Source: Bacteroidota bacterium (GTDB lineage Bacteria > Bacteroidota > Bacteroidia > B-17B0 > Aurantibacillaceae). From it: a DNA stretch of 64,000 bases. Positions 45,587-54,520 of this stretch are shown here, one piece after another. A program made the translations under genes and the position numbers. Where the stretch lies: NCBI GenBank assembly GCA_016711805.1, contig JADJSH010000037.1:62001-126000 (forward strand), read 5' to 3'. How positions within the stretch are numbered: the stretch's first letter is position 1; every line of letters starts with the position of its first letter. The notes below the pieces were generated by a model. That model did not search any database and was not told where the DNA came from. It saw only the letters and a list, made by a program, of their open reading frames with translations.

Positions 45587-46243
45587 TTAAAGCGTCATTT
45601 CTGGAATTTCGCCATCAATAATTAATTTACCTGCAGTAGCATTTTTTATTTGTTCAACGCTTACACCAGGTGCTCTTTCTAATAAACGAAATCCTCCTCC
45701 ATTTATTACTTCTAAAACAGCTAATTCAGTAACAATTTTTTTTACGCATTTAACTCCAGTAAGAGGTAAATCACATTTCGGCAATAATTTGGATTCACCA
45801 GCTTTGTTAACGTGTTGCATCGCTACAATAATATTTTTTGCAGACGCCACTAAATCCATAGCTCCTCCCATACCTTTCACCATTTTTCCTGGAATCTTCC
45901 AATTAGCAATATCACCGTTTTCGCTAACTTCCATTGCCCCCAAAATGGTTAAATCAACCCTTTGCGCTCTTATCATTCCAAAACTTACTGCCGAACTAAA
46001 AATAGATGCGCCTGGTAATAAAGTAACAGTTTGTTTACCTGCATTAATTAGATCAGCATCTTGCTCTCCCTCATAAGGAAAAGGTCCCATTCCTAAAATA
46101 CCATTTTCTGACTGTAGAACAACATCGACACCATCTGGTATATAGTTTGCAACTAAAGTAGGAATTCCAATTCCTAAATTAACATACATACCATTTTTTA
46201 CTTCTTTAGCAATGCGCTTGGCAATTCCGTTTTTATCCAACAT
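45587..46243 (-). CDS. scoB: 3-oxoacid CoA-transferase subunit B
   Basis: A 218-residue beta subunit of succinyl-CoA:3-ketoacid CoA-transferase, used in ketone body or acetoacetate handling. The catalytic Glu46 is in the SENGILGMGP motif; GIGIPTLVANYIP and the AMDLVASAKNIIVAMQH stretch are typical. Length is normal for the separate subunit form. The alpha subunit gene is not directly adjacent; a lipoprotein gene lies between, sharing one base with scoB. Downstream is a GT2 gene 6 bases away. Confidence 0.94.
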   Translation of the reverse strand: MLDKNGIAKRIAKEVKNGMYVNLGIGIPTLVANYIPDGVDVVLQSENGILGMGPFPYEGEQDADLINAGKQTVTLLPGASIFSSAVSFGMIRAQRVDLTILGAMEVSENGDIANWKIPGKMVKGMGGAMDLVASAKNIIVAMQHVNKAGESKLLPKCDLPLTGVKCVKKIVTELAVLEVINGGGFRLLERAPGVSVEQIKNATAGKLIIDGEIPEMTL

Positions 46244-46772
46244 TATTTAATAAATTTAAATTTCACTCTTAAATCATCTACATCAAAAGCATCGCCGCCT
46301 TGTGATTTTGTTCCAATAACTCCTATTTCAATTTTAGGATCATTAAATTTATCTGCAGAAAACTCCAAAGAATCATTTACTTTTATCCATTTATTGGGAG
46401 CCATTTTTAAGCCGAAGCGACCTATAGATTGCCAAGCGATATTTCCTTTGGAAGAATTTATTACTACAACTAAATCGCCTTGTTGAGGAAGCTCTTTCTC
46501 ACGCAACATTGCTGAAACATATATTTTCACCTTTTTATTTTTTAAACTATCAGGCACAATATAACTATAACCAATTGTAAATCCTTTTGTAGAGTCTGCA
46601 CTTGAATAAAAATTCCCTTGTGCTGCATCTCCTTCTACTCTTGTGTTATCAAAATTTAAAATGCGACTATCCATATCTAAATTTTGAGTAATTTCAATGC
46701 TTTCCTCTGCTTCTTTTTTGCAAGATGCTACCATTAAACCTAATACTACGACACTTAGTGCTATTTTTTCAT
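46243..46772 (-). CDS. Predicted lipoprotein with apparent frameshift in its signal peptide
   Basis: A protein of about 175 residues with a beta-sandwich mature domain (KIYVSAMLREKEL, NKWIKVNDSLEF, FDVDDLRVKF). The frame has only an ATG at 46734 (MVASCKK), which would lack a hydrophobic core. The codons before it read KIALSVVVLGL directly upstream of MVASC, an ideal lipobox, and an ATG at 46772 fits as MKK. It is out of frame by one base: six A residues (46764-46769) instead of seven. So the real start is probably 46772, with an indel, sequencing error or slippage. It sits between scoA and scoB and resembles the tail of the 625-residue membrane protein. Confidence 0.7.
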
Positions 46773-46789
46773 ATTATATATTTATTATA

Positions 46790-47500
46790 TTATTTTTTTC
46801 TTACTGTAATTTGTTCTATTCTCTTCTCGTACTTCTCTCCTTTAAAGATTCTATTCACATAAATACCTGGTACATGAATTTGATCTGGCTGCAATTCACC
46901 AACTTCCACTAATTCCTCAACCTCAGCAATCGTTATTTTTCCTGCCATTGCCATTGGCTCATTAAAATTGCGTGCAGTTGAACGAAAAATTAAATTGCCA
47001 GCTGTATCGCCTTTCCAGGCTTTAACAATAGAGAAATTTGCTTCAAAAGCTTTTTCTATTAGGTAGTCTTTTGTTTCACCATTATAAGTTATCGTTTTTA
47101 CTTCTTTTCCAATAGCAACTTCAGTTCCTACACCAGCTGGAGTAGGGAAAAATGGGATTCCCAAACCAGCCATTAATGCGCGAGTAGCAAGTGTCCCTTG
47201 AGGAATTAATTCTACTTCTAATTCTCCGCTAAGCATTTGTCTTTCAAACTCCGCATTTTCTCCAACATAAGAAGAAATCATTTTTTTTATTTGCTTAGTT
47301 TGCAACAACAGTCCTAAACCAAAATCATCTACTCCTGCATTATTACTGATACAAGTTAAGCCTTTTACTCCTTTTTTAACTAATGCCGAAATACAATTTT
47401 CGGGGATACCGCACAATCCAAAACCACCAATCAAAAGAGTCATGTTATCCTCTATATCTTTAATAGCTTCTTCTGCATTTTTTACTACTCTATTTATCAT
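46790..47500 (-). CDS. scoA: 3-oxoacid CoA-transferase subunit A
   Basis: A 236-residue alpha subunit of succinyl-CoA:3-ketoacid CoA-transferase. The glycine-rich CoA-binding loop GGFGLCGIPENCI is at about residues 25-37; SNNAGVDDFGLGLLL, GENAEFERQMLSGELEVELIPQG-type text and GKEVKTITYNGE follow. It lies 16 bases after the PBP1A gene and is separated from its partner scoB by a lipoprotein gene, an unusual interruption for a two-subunit enzyme. Confidence 0.94.
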   Translation of the reverse strand: MINRVVKNAEEAIKDIEDNMTLLIGGFGLCGIPENCISALVKKGVKGLTCISNNAGVDDFGLGLLLQTKQIKKMISSYVGENAEFERQMLSGELEVELIPQGTLATRALMAGLGIPFFPTPAGVGTEVAIGKEVKTITYNGETKDYLIEKAFEANFSIVKAWKGDTAGNLIFRSTARNFNEPMAMAGKITIAEVEELVEVGELQPDQIHVPGIYVNRIFKGEKYEKRIEQITVRKK

Positions 47501-47516
47501 GTTATAAATATATTAT

Positions 47517-49775
47517 TTATTTTTCTTTTTCTTCAAAATCTAAATCTTCCATTGGGATATCCAAAGCGGATTGCCTATCAAATTCAGTACAATCTAATTG
47601 AACATCTCCCATATTAGCTGGTTTTACAAATCCATTTTTACTAACTTTTAAACTTGCGTCGGCGTACACTTTTTGAAAAAACTTGCCCCAAATTGGCAAA
47701 GCCATGCTCGCTCCTTGTCCTTCGTTGGTTGAATTAAAATGCACACTACGTTCTTCTCCACCAACCCAACAACCTGCCACTAAATCGGGAGTTAAACCCA
47801 TAAACCAACCATCGGCATTGTTTTGAGTAGTTCCTGTTTTACCAGCAATTTCGTTACGTAAATTATATCTAAATCTCAAACGCGTACCTGTACCAATATC
47901 CACAACTCCTCGCATTAATTGAATCATAGCGTAAGCCTTTTCTTCGCTAAATACTTCATCAGTTGTTGGAAAAAATTCTTCTAACACTTTTCCATTTTTA
48001 TCTTCAATACGCGTGATAAAAGTAGGCTGTATATATGTTCCTTTATTTGCAAATGTGGCGTTAGCAGCTACCATCTCAAATACCGAAATATCTGGAGTAC
48101 CAAGCGCAATAGAAGGCACAGCATCAATTGGTGCAGTAATTCCTAAACGACGAACTAAATTAATGACAGCATCTGGTCCAAATTGTTTCATGACCCAAGC
48201 TGTAACGTAATTAATAGAACCTGCTAAAGCATAACGCAGTGTGACCATCTTTCCTGTTCCCTTATTGCCATCTGAATTATCAGGACACCAAGCTGGCTGA
48301 CCTGGAGTTTCTATACATGTTCTCACATTAGCTACTTGATAGCAAGGCGAATATCCTTCTTGTATAGCTAAGGCATACACAAATGGTTTAAAGGTTGAAC
48401 CCACTTGTCGGCGACCAACCTTTACGTGATCAAACTTAAAGTGCTTATGATTAACCCCACCAACCCAATCTTTTACGTATCCTGTAGTTGGTTCAATGGA
48501 AATGAAACCTGTGTGTAAAAAACTTTTGTAATAACGAATACTGTCCCATGGCGTCATAGTTGTATCTATATCTCCACGTAAACTATACACGGTCATAGCA
48601 ACTGGTTTTTTAAACTCTGCTAAAATTTGTTCTTTTGATAAGCCAGCATTTCTTAATGAGCGGTAGCGATCACTACGTTTCATTGAGCTCATCATAATAT
48701 TTTCTATTTGTTCTTTATTGACGTTCCATGCAAACGGCGCATTTTTTTTGGTTTTACACTCTTTAGTAAATAATTTTTGTAAATCCGTCATGTGCTCTGT
48801 TACCGCTTCTTCAGCATATTTTTGCATGCGAGAATCGATGGTTGTATATATTTTTAAACCATCTCTGTAAATATTATACGGCTTATTTGTTTCGGGATTA
48901 ATGTGGTTTGCACACCAGGTTTTTAAGAAATATTCACGTAAATATTCTCTGAAATAAGGCGCTAAACCATCGTTATGATCTTCTGGATGAAAAATGACGC
49001 CAAGAGGCAACACTTTTAAACTATCATACTTTTCTTTAGTTAAAAAACCGTTCACAACCATTTGCATCATCACCACATTTCTTCTATGAAGTGTTGTATC
49101 TGCTTTTTTAACTGGATTAAATAGGGAAGGGTTTTTTGCCATTCCAATCAACATAGCGGCTTGTTGAATTTCTAAACTATCTTGTGTTCTATTAAAATAT
49201 ATTTGCGCGGCAGATTTAACACCAACCGCTTGATTTAAGAAATCAAACTTATTTAAATACAATGCTAAAATTTCATCTTTTGTGTAATTTTTCTCTAATC
49301 GAGCAGCAATCACCCACTCTTTTAATTTTCTGATAACTGTTTCAAATTTGCTTAATTTTTCGCGAGGGAACATCATTTTCGCTAATTGTTGCGAAAGTGT
49401 ACTTCCTCCTCCACTACTCGAACTTCCAGTTAATGCTCCAAAAACAGCTCTCCCCAAAGCTCTTAAATCAACACCACTGTGCTCCAAAAAACGGGCATCT
49501 TCGGTTGCAATTAAGGCATTTACTAAATCTTTATCTAACTCATAATACTTTACACTCACTCTATTTTCGGCATAATACTTCCCAAGCGTTTTCATATCAC
49601 TACTATAAATAACCGTAGCTAAATTACTTTTAGGATTCTGAAGCTCCTGAACGCTAGGTAAATCAACAAAAATTTCGAGTGAAATAAAACTGATTAATAA
49701 AAAAATTAGAGTAAAAGGCAGCCATACCAATAGCCAAGTAAAACGAATGTATTTTGTTAATTTATTTGCAGCCAT
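47517..49775 (-). CDS. Class A penicillin-binding protein 1A
   Basis: A bifunctional peptidoglycan glycosyltransferase/transpeptidase of 752 residues. One N-terminal membrane anchor (about 12-35), a GT51 domain with catalytic Glu in EDARFLEHSGVD (about residue 90) and QLAKMMFPRE, then a transpeptidase domain with the active Ser in GSTFKPF (about 458), a SINYVTAW segment and KTGTTQNNADGWF (about 644). The chosen ATG reads MAANKLTK; a TTG five codons upstream lies inside a -7 box. It leads the long glycan operon, which fits a shared envelope function. Confidence 0.94.
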   Translation of the reverse strand: MAANKLTKYIRFTWLLVWLPFTLIFLLISFISLEIFVDLPSVQELQNPKSNLATVIYSSDMKTLGKYYAENRVSVKYYELDKDLVNALIATEDARFLEHSGVDLRALGRAVFGALTGSSSSGGGSTLSQQLAKMMFPREKLSKFETVIRKLKEWVIAARLEKNYTKDEILALYLNKFDFLNQAVGVKSAAQIYFNRTQDSLEIQQAAMLIGMAKNPSLFNPVKKADTTLHRRNVVMMQMVVNGFLTKEKYDSLKVLPLGVIFHPEDHNDGLAPYFREYLREYFLKTWCANHINPETNKPYNIYRDGLKIYTTIDSRMQKYAEEAVTEHMTDLQKLFTKECKTKKNAPFAWNVNKEQIENIMMSSMKRSDRYRSLRNAGLSKEQILAEFKKPVAMTVYSLRGDIDTTMTPWDSIRYYKSFLHTGFISIEPTTGYVKDWVGGVNHKHFKFDHVKVGRRQVGSTFKPFVYALAIQEGYSPCYQVANVRTCIETPGQPAWCPDNSDGNKGTGKMVTLRYALAGSINYVTAWVMKQFGPDAVINLVRRLGITAPIDAVPSIALGTPDISVFEMVAANATFANKGTYIQPTFITRIEDKNGKVLEEFFPTTDEVFSEEKAYAMIQLMRGVVDIGTGTRLRFRYNLRNEIAGKTGTTQNNADGWFMGLTPDLVAGCWVGGEERSVHFNSTNEGQGASMALPIWGKFFQKVYADASLKVSKNGFVKPANMGDVQLDCTEFDRQSALDIPMEDLDFEEKEK

Positions 49776-49787
49776 GATATCGAATTG

Positions 49788-49795
49788 CAAAGTTA
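49788..49795 (-). promoter_or_regulatory. -7 box of the PBP1A operon promoter
   Basis: TAACTTTG on the minus strand fits TAnnTTTG and lies 12 bases before the ATG at 49775. It covers the alternative TTG start. No -33 TTG at the right distance is visible. Confidence 0.4.
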
Positions 49796-49894
49796 ATGTA
49801 AAAGCTTAGACTGGAAAATTTTGCGCAAAATAATAGAAATACCATAAAGAGCCTTTTTTAACAGATAAATACTTAATATTATAAGGTATAATAA

Positions 49895-49925
49895 TTGTTA
49901 AGTTAAAAAAAAGGGCTTATATTTG
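49895..49925 (+). promoter_or_regulatory. Promoter of the T9SS type B gene
   Basis: TTG (49895-49897), a 20-base spacer, then TATATTTG (49918-49925) match the Bacteroidetes consensus. A leader of about 90 bases would precede the ATG at 50023. Confidence 0.65.
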
Positions 49926-50022
49926 AATTAGAATAAGATGTTTAAAATTAGGTATTTAGAAGTTATTCAACCGATTTCTTCAAATTAACTACAAATTTTA
50001 CGATAGAACTAAAAAACACAAC

Positions 50023-52281
50023 ATGAAAAAATTATTATGTATCGCAATTGCCTTAATTACATTAAGCTTTTCGCAAACAGTAATAGCGCAAAACACTCAA
50101 ATAAAAAAAGTAGATCCGAATCGTTTTGATGAAAAAACGGCTCGTGAACAAGCAAAATCAAAAGGAATTGCGTCAACTGATATTGAAGGTTATGTGCAAT
50201 TTTTAAAAAATGATTTTTCGTCAAAAAGAGCATTAGCAAAACAACCGCATGTGCATTCCCCTTATGAACCGGGAGGAACTCAAGGTATTCAGGAAACTGT
50301 TATTTACTTATCGCCGAACAAACCTATGAGTTTACGTTGCCCTAGTATGGGTTTTGAACAATATAATTTTAACGGATGGACAGGAGGAACCGGAACAGTT
50401 ACAACTGGACCTGTTGGAGGTAATCCAACTTATAACTCAACGGGCGGCGTAATTGTGAATTCGGCCGGTAATAATGTTTCTCTGTTAAACACAGTTAATT
50501 ATCATACAATCATGACAATACCTCCAACAAACAAATTTTATCCTGTTTGTGCTGGTTATGATTCTTTAGCAGTAAGAGCAGCAGGAAGTGCAACTGTTTC
50601 AGATATCCCCTTTATTAGTCCGTATAGTTTTGACCCAGTTTCAGTAAGATTAAATAGTGCGAACCCTGATTACAAAGCTGCAAGTTTAAAATATGTAACC
50701 ACAACATCTTCTACTAATCAGCGATTGTCTTTTAGTTATGCAGTTATATTAAATGATCCTGTTTCACATACGGCACAACAATCCCCATATTTTAAAGTAG
50801 AAGTTAGAAATGAAGCAACAGGGGCTATTTTAACTGGATGTACATCATATACATTTAATCCCAAAACCACCTTGCCTTCTGATTCATTGAAAACTTCTGT
50901 TCTCACAATTTATGGAGACATAATCAAATATAGAAAATGGCAATATTATTCAGTAGATTTATCTACATTGCCTGCAGGAACAAACGTTTCTGTAAATTTT
51001 GAGGTAGGTGGGTGTACTCAGATTGGCCATACTGGTTATGCATATGTTGATGCTGAGTGCGGTGGTATTGGAACTCCTTACGCTAATATGTGTTCAGGCT
51101 CTAATTTTGCCACTCTGGTTGCTCCTACAGGATTTAATAACTATCAATGGTATGATCCAAGCGGGACTTTGATATCAGGTGCAACAAATGACACTTTAAT
51201 ACAAACTGGGGCAGTTCCCGGAACTACCTATTCAGTGAACATGGTTTCACCGGGAGGTTGTGCCATATCTCAAACTGTAATTATTGGTTTTACTACAGTA
51301 AACATTATTAATTTAAATGCTACAAGTTCTTGTGCTGGTGGAAACTCTGGTACAGCGTCCGTACAAGCAAATGGTAGTAATGGCGTGTATACTTATCAAT
51401 GGACTAGTTTAGCTGATAGTTCAATAGTATCAACTTCTCAAACAGCAACTGGGCTTGCTCCTGGAAGCTATAGTGTGCTCGTCTCTTCCACCACGTGTGG
51501 TCAAGCATCTGCTAATTTATCCGTTGGTGTTTCTCCTCCGTTTTTTTTAACGCAAGGTAAACCATTTTGCGGCAACGCTACTTCAATTCCATTACCTGGC
51601 GGAAGTGCATATTCTTGGTATCATAACAGTATTTTAATACCAGCACCAATTGGCACTAATGATACATTATACATAAATAACGCATCCAATGGTGATGTTT
51701 ATACAGCAGTTTACAATAATGCACAGGGCTGTAGAGATTCGATAGCATATACATTAAATTTAGTAGCTGGCGGGACTTCTTATTTCTCAAATACCTCTAA
51801 TGTTTGTCCAAATGATAGTAACGGAACAACTGTATTAAACTTAAGTACACCCTTTTCTGCTCCATATAGTTATCTTGTAACGGGGCCTACAGCTGCAAAC
51901 ACTATAACTAATACTACTACTAGTTCAGCAACATCATTAACTTTAACTACTTTAGCACCTGGCACTTACACGGCAGTTATCAGCGATGGATTATGTGTTT
52001 ATAATAATACTGTTACAGTTGGTGTGATCCAAACGAATTTTACGGTTACTCCAACAAATACTGTATTATGTTTTCCTGAAGCGGTTACTATGAATATTGA
52101 TTTCGGGAATGTTGTACCTTCATCTTGCGGAGTATCTACAACAGGAGGTTGCTCTAGTCCAAATCAAGTGCAAGTAGGAAATGGAACAGTCGTTAATACA
52201 AGTTTCAGCAGCCCTGCGCCATATGGCAATTATGATAAAGAAATACCAGACATCACCTATTTACTGCATCAGAATTATTAG
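50023..52281 (+). CDS. T9SS type B secreted protein, N-terminal part (frameshifted)
   Basis: The first 752 residues of a probable surface protein: signal peptide (MKKLLCIAIALITLSFSQ...AQ, about residues 1-22), an N-terminal beta-rich region with conserved Cys near 110-360, then Ig-like modules (YQWYDPSGTLISGA, YAYVDAECGG). The frame is lost near base 52237 just after GNYDK. In the next frame NTRHHLFTASELLAAG follows directly and continues into the open frame at 52314. A missing A in the run at 52237-52239 would restore it. Single gene of about 1408 residues, damaged or misread. Confidence 0.88.
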   Translation: MKKLLCIAIALITLSFSQTVIAQNTQIKKVDPNRFDEKTAREQAKSKGIASTDIEGYVQFLKNDFSSKRALAKQPHVHSPYEPGGTQGIQETVIYLSPNKPMSLRCPSMGFEQYNFNGWTGGTGTVTTGPVGGNPTYNSTGGVIVNSAGNNVSLLNTVNYHTIMTIPPTNKFYPVCAGYDSLAVRAAGSATVSDIPFISPYSFDPVSVRLNSANPDYKAASLKYVTTTSSTNQRLSFSYAVILNDPVSHTAQQSPYFKVEVRNEATGAILTGCTSYTFNPKTTLPSDSLKTSVLTIYGDIIKYRKWQYYSVDLSTLPAGTNVSVNFEVGGCTQIGHTGYAYVDAECGGIGTPYANMCSGSNFATLVAPTGFNNYQWYDPSGTLISGATNDTLIQTGAVPGTTYSVNMVSPGGCAISQTVIIGFTTVNIINLNATSSCAGGNSGTASVQANGSNGVYTYQWTSLADSSIVSTSQTATGLAPGSYSVLVSSTTCGQASANLSVGVSPPFFLTQGKPFCGNATSIPLPGGSAYSWYHNSILIPAPIGTNDTLYINNASNGDVYTAVYNNAQGCRDSIAYTLNLVAGGTSYFSNTSNVCPNDSNGTTVLNLSTPFSAPYSYLVTGPTAANTITNTTTSSATSLTLTTLAPGTYTAVISDGLCVYNNTVTVGVIQTNFTVTPTNTVLCFPEAVTMNIDFGNVVPSSCGVSTTGGCSSPNQVQVGNGTVVNTSFSSPAPYGNYDKEIPDITYLLHQNY

Positions 52282-52313
52282 CTGCAGGTTTAACGCCAGG
52301 TTATATATCAAGC

Positions 52314-54248
52314 TTGTCGTTTCAAGTAAATTCAATTTTACCATTAAATACTACAAATACAAGCAACTCCTCAACATACATAGGTACACTTCCAAACTAC
52401 AGCGTTAAAATGAAATGTAGTTCTGTCACAACTCTTACAGATTTTGATAATTCAGGATTAGTTCAAGTATATTTTGGTAATTTCACTCCCGTTGTAGGAG
52501 TAAATACGCATAATTTGCCTCAAGCATATGCATGGGATGGAGTAAGTAGTTTAATAGTGGATGTTTGCTATACCAGAACTGTAGCGTTATCCAGCACATA
52601 TTATACTTCTAATCCTATAACACCAGGCACAAATACAGGTTCTAATAAAACTGTATATTTTAGTAGCGATGCTACTCCTGCTTGTGGTAATTTAAATGGT
52701 ACTACTTCCAACATAAGACCAAATATTAAATTTGGAAATTGTGCGGCATCTATACCTTCTGCTTATACAGTATCTGTTTCAACTAACGGAACGATTACAG
52801 CTAATTATGGGAACGACTCATTAAAGGTAGAACCAACGTTTGCAACTCCTCCAGTAGGTGGAAATGTAGTTTACACTTTCTCGGTAACTAACCCAATTGG
52901 CGGTTGTGTAGCGACACAAACTATTGCAATTTTATATCCTCCAATTACAACCAGCATAACAACAGCCATTACAAATACTGTACTTTGCGAAGGAAGTACA
53001 ACTAATTTATCAGCAGTAGGAGCATCTAATTACAATTGGTTTTACCAAAATGGAGCAGGCGGACCTTTACAACCTATTGCTACAACATCAAGTATTACGG
53101 TAACTCCTCCAGCAATTGGCACTAATACCTATGTTGTAACAGGAAATTCTCCTTGCCCTAGCAGTACACCCGACACTAAAACAATTACAGTCAATGTAAT
53201 TCCGATGGCCAACTTAATTATTACGCCTTTACCAGATGTTACAAAATGTTTAAATCAACCATTTACATTTAATCCTGTTGCAGGATCAGCAACAACTGGA
53301 AATGCTGGCACACCATATACTTATGCTTGGACGGAATTACCAACTAACGCTCCTGCGCCAGGAACCAATAGTGCTGCTAGCTATACAACAAACAGTAACA
53401 CAACTACCACATTGGTAGTAACAGTTAATGGAGTATGTGCAATGCCAACCTCGGATACAGTAGTTGTAAAAAACTTTGTGAATGATTTAGGGGTTGCTAT
53501 TACAAATTCAATCCTAACTTGTCCTAACAAGCCTTTAGATTTAAATGCAACAATAACAGGTGGCCATGCTATTTATAACTATACTTGGTCTGTAAATTCT
53601 ATTCCAGTAGCAAATACTCCAACATTAAGCTATACAAGTCCATCTAGTGGAGGTACTTATGTTGTATCAGTTAGCGTTATGGATAGCTGTCAATATCAAA
53701 CTAGTGATAATGATGTGATTGTTGTTTTACCAAATACATTAAGCATTGCTATTGTTGATTCAGTATCGTTATGTGGTAATACTCCGTTTACATTATCATC
53801 AACATCAAGTGGTGGTTATCCAGATTATAGCTACCAATGGTTCTTATTGCCTAACGCAACCAGTATTTCTAATACTTCAGGTTTATCATCAACTACTCCA
53901 GCTAGCGAAGGAAATTATGCCATACAAGTTGTTATTTCTGATAGCTGTGGATACCAAAGATCTGATATTCAAATCATCAATGTTTTACCTCCTTGTCAGG
54001 TTGAAATACCAAACGTAATTACTCCAAACGGAGATTTTGCAAATGATTATTTTAAAATCAAAAACATCGAATATCACCCAAATACAAGTGTAACAATTTT
54101 TGATAGATGGGGATTAAAAGTGTTTGAAAGCTCAAACTATAATAACGAATGGAAAGGCGAAGGTGTTTCAGATGGTACATTCTTCTATGTAATTGATGTC
54201 CCTCAAGACAAAAAATATAGTGGATTTATTACTGTATTTAAGAAATAA
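52314..54248 (+). CDS. T9SS type B secreted protein, C-terminal part (frameshifted)
   Basis: The in-frame continuation, actually open from about 52239, with no signal peptide of its own. It begins in a domain that the upstream frame starts (SFQVNSILPL), carries Ig-like modules (YAWTELPTN, YNYTWSVNSIPV, YSYQWFLLPN) and ends in a T9SS type B sorting domain (PNVITPNGDFANDYF, IFDRWGLKVFES, GFITVFKK). The C-terminal sorting signal makes it clear that both parts were one secreted protein. It ends before a strong bidirectional terminator. Confidence 0.88.
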   Translation: MSFQVNSILPLNTTNTSNSSTYIGTLPNYSVKMKCSSVTTLTDFDNSGLVQVYFGNFTPVVGVNTHNLPQAYAWDGVSSLIVDVCYTRTVALSSTYYTSNPITPGTNTGSNKTVYFSSDATPACGNLNGTTSNIRPNIKFGNCAASIPSAYTVSVSTNGTITANYGNDSLKVEPTFATPPVGGNVVYTFSVTNPIGGCVATQTIAILYPPITTSITTAITNTVLCEGSTTNLSAVGASNYNWFYQNGAGGPLQPIATTSSITVTPPAIGTNTYVVTGNSPCPSSTPDTKTITVNVIPMANLIITPLPDVTKCLNQPFTFNPVAGSATTGNAGTPYTYAWTELPTNAPAPGTNSAASYTTNSNTTTTLVVTVNGVCAMPTSDTVVVKNFVNDLGVAITNSILTCPNKPLDLNATITGGHAIYNYTWSVNSIPVANTPTLSYTSPSSGGTYVVSVSVMDSCQYQTSDNDVIVVLPNTLSIAIVDSVSLCGNTPFTLSSTSSGGYPDYSYQWFLLPNATSISNTSGLSSTTPASEGNYAIQVVISDSCGYQRSDIQIINVLPPCQVEIPNVITPNGDFANDYFKIKNIEYHPNTSVTIFDRWGLKVFESSNYNNEWKGEGVSDGTFFYVIDVPQDKKYSGFITVFKK

Positions 54249-54270
54249 TCACACTTACAACACTAAAAAA

Positions 54271-54296
54271 GCCATCAGTAAAATTACTGATGGCTT
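54271..54296. terminator. Bidirectional rho-independent terminator
   Basis: AGCCATCAGTAA and its exact reverse complement TTACTGATGGCT are separated by two bases (in practice a stem of about 10 bp with a 6-base loop), with A residues before and T residues after. It serves the convergent T9SS gene and the FAD oxidoreductase gene. Confidence 0.9.
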
Positions 54297-54318
54297 TTTT
54301 TATTAATAACAAAAGAAA

Positions 54319-54520
54319 TTACGCAACTGATTTTTGCTTATTTAGTCTAATCACATTAGCTAATGATTTTAAAGCTCTTTCATGTTTCTTAACGAAAGGA
54401 TTCTCTAAATCCCAAACATAACCAGCTAATACTGAACAAATTTGTTTTTTAATTTCTGGGTCTGGATTTTCAGAGAAGAAAATTTCATGTAAATCACCTT
54501 CATACCACCCGGAAACATAA
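54319..54520 (-). pseudogene. Displaced C-terminus of the FAD oxidoreductase
   Basis: In a different frame from the preceding body, the minus strand reads SYVSGWYEGDLHEIFFSENP, then a helical tail ending NKQKSVA and a stop at 54319. This is the usual C-terminus of this oxidoreductase family. It joins the body at about 54520 after the loss of a segment of roughly 30 codons, so the tail is no longer read. Confidence 0.7.
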
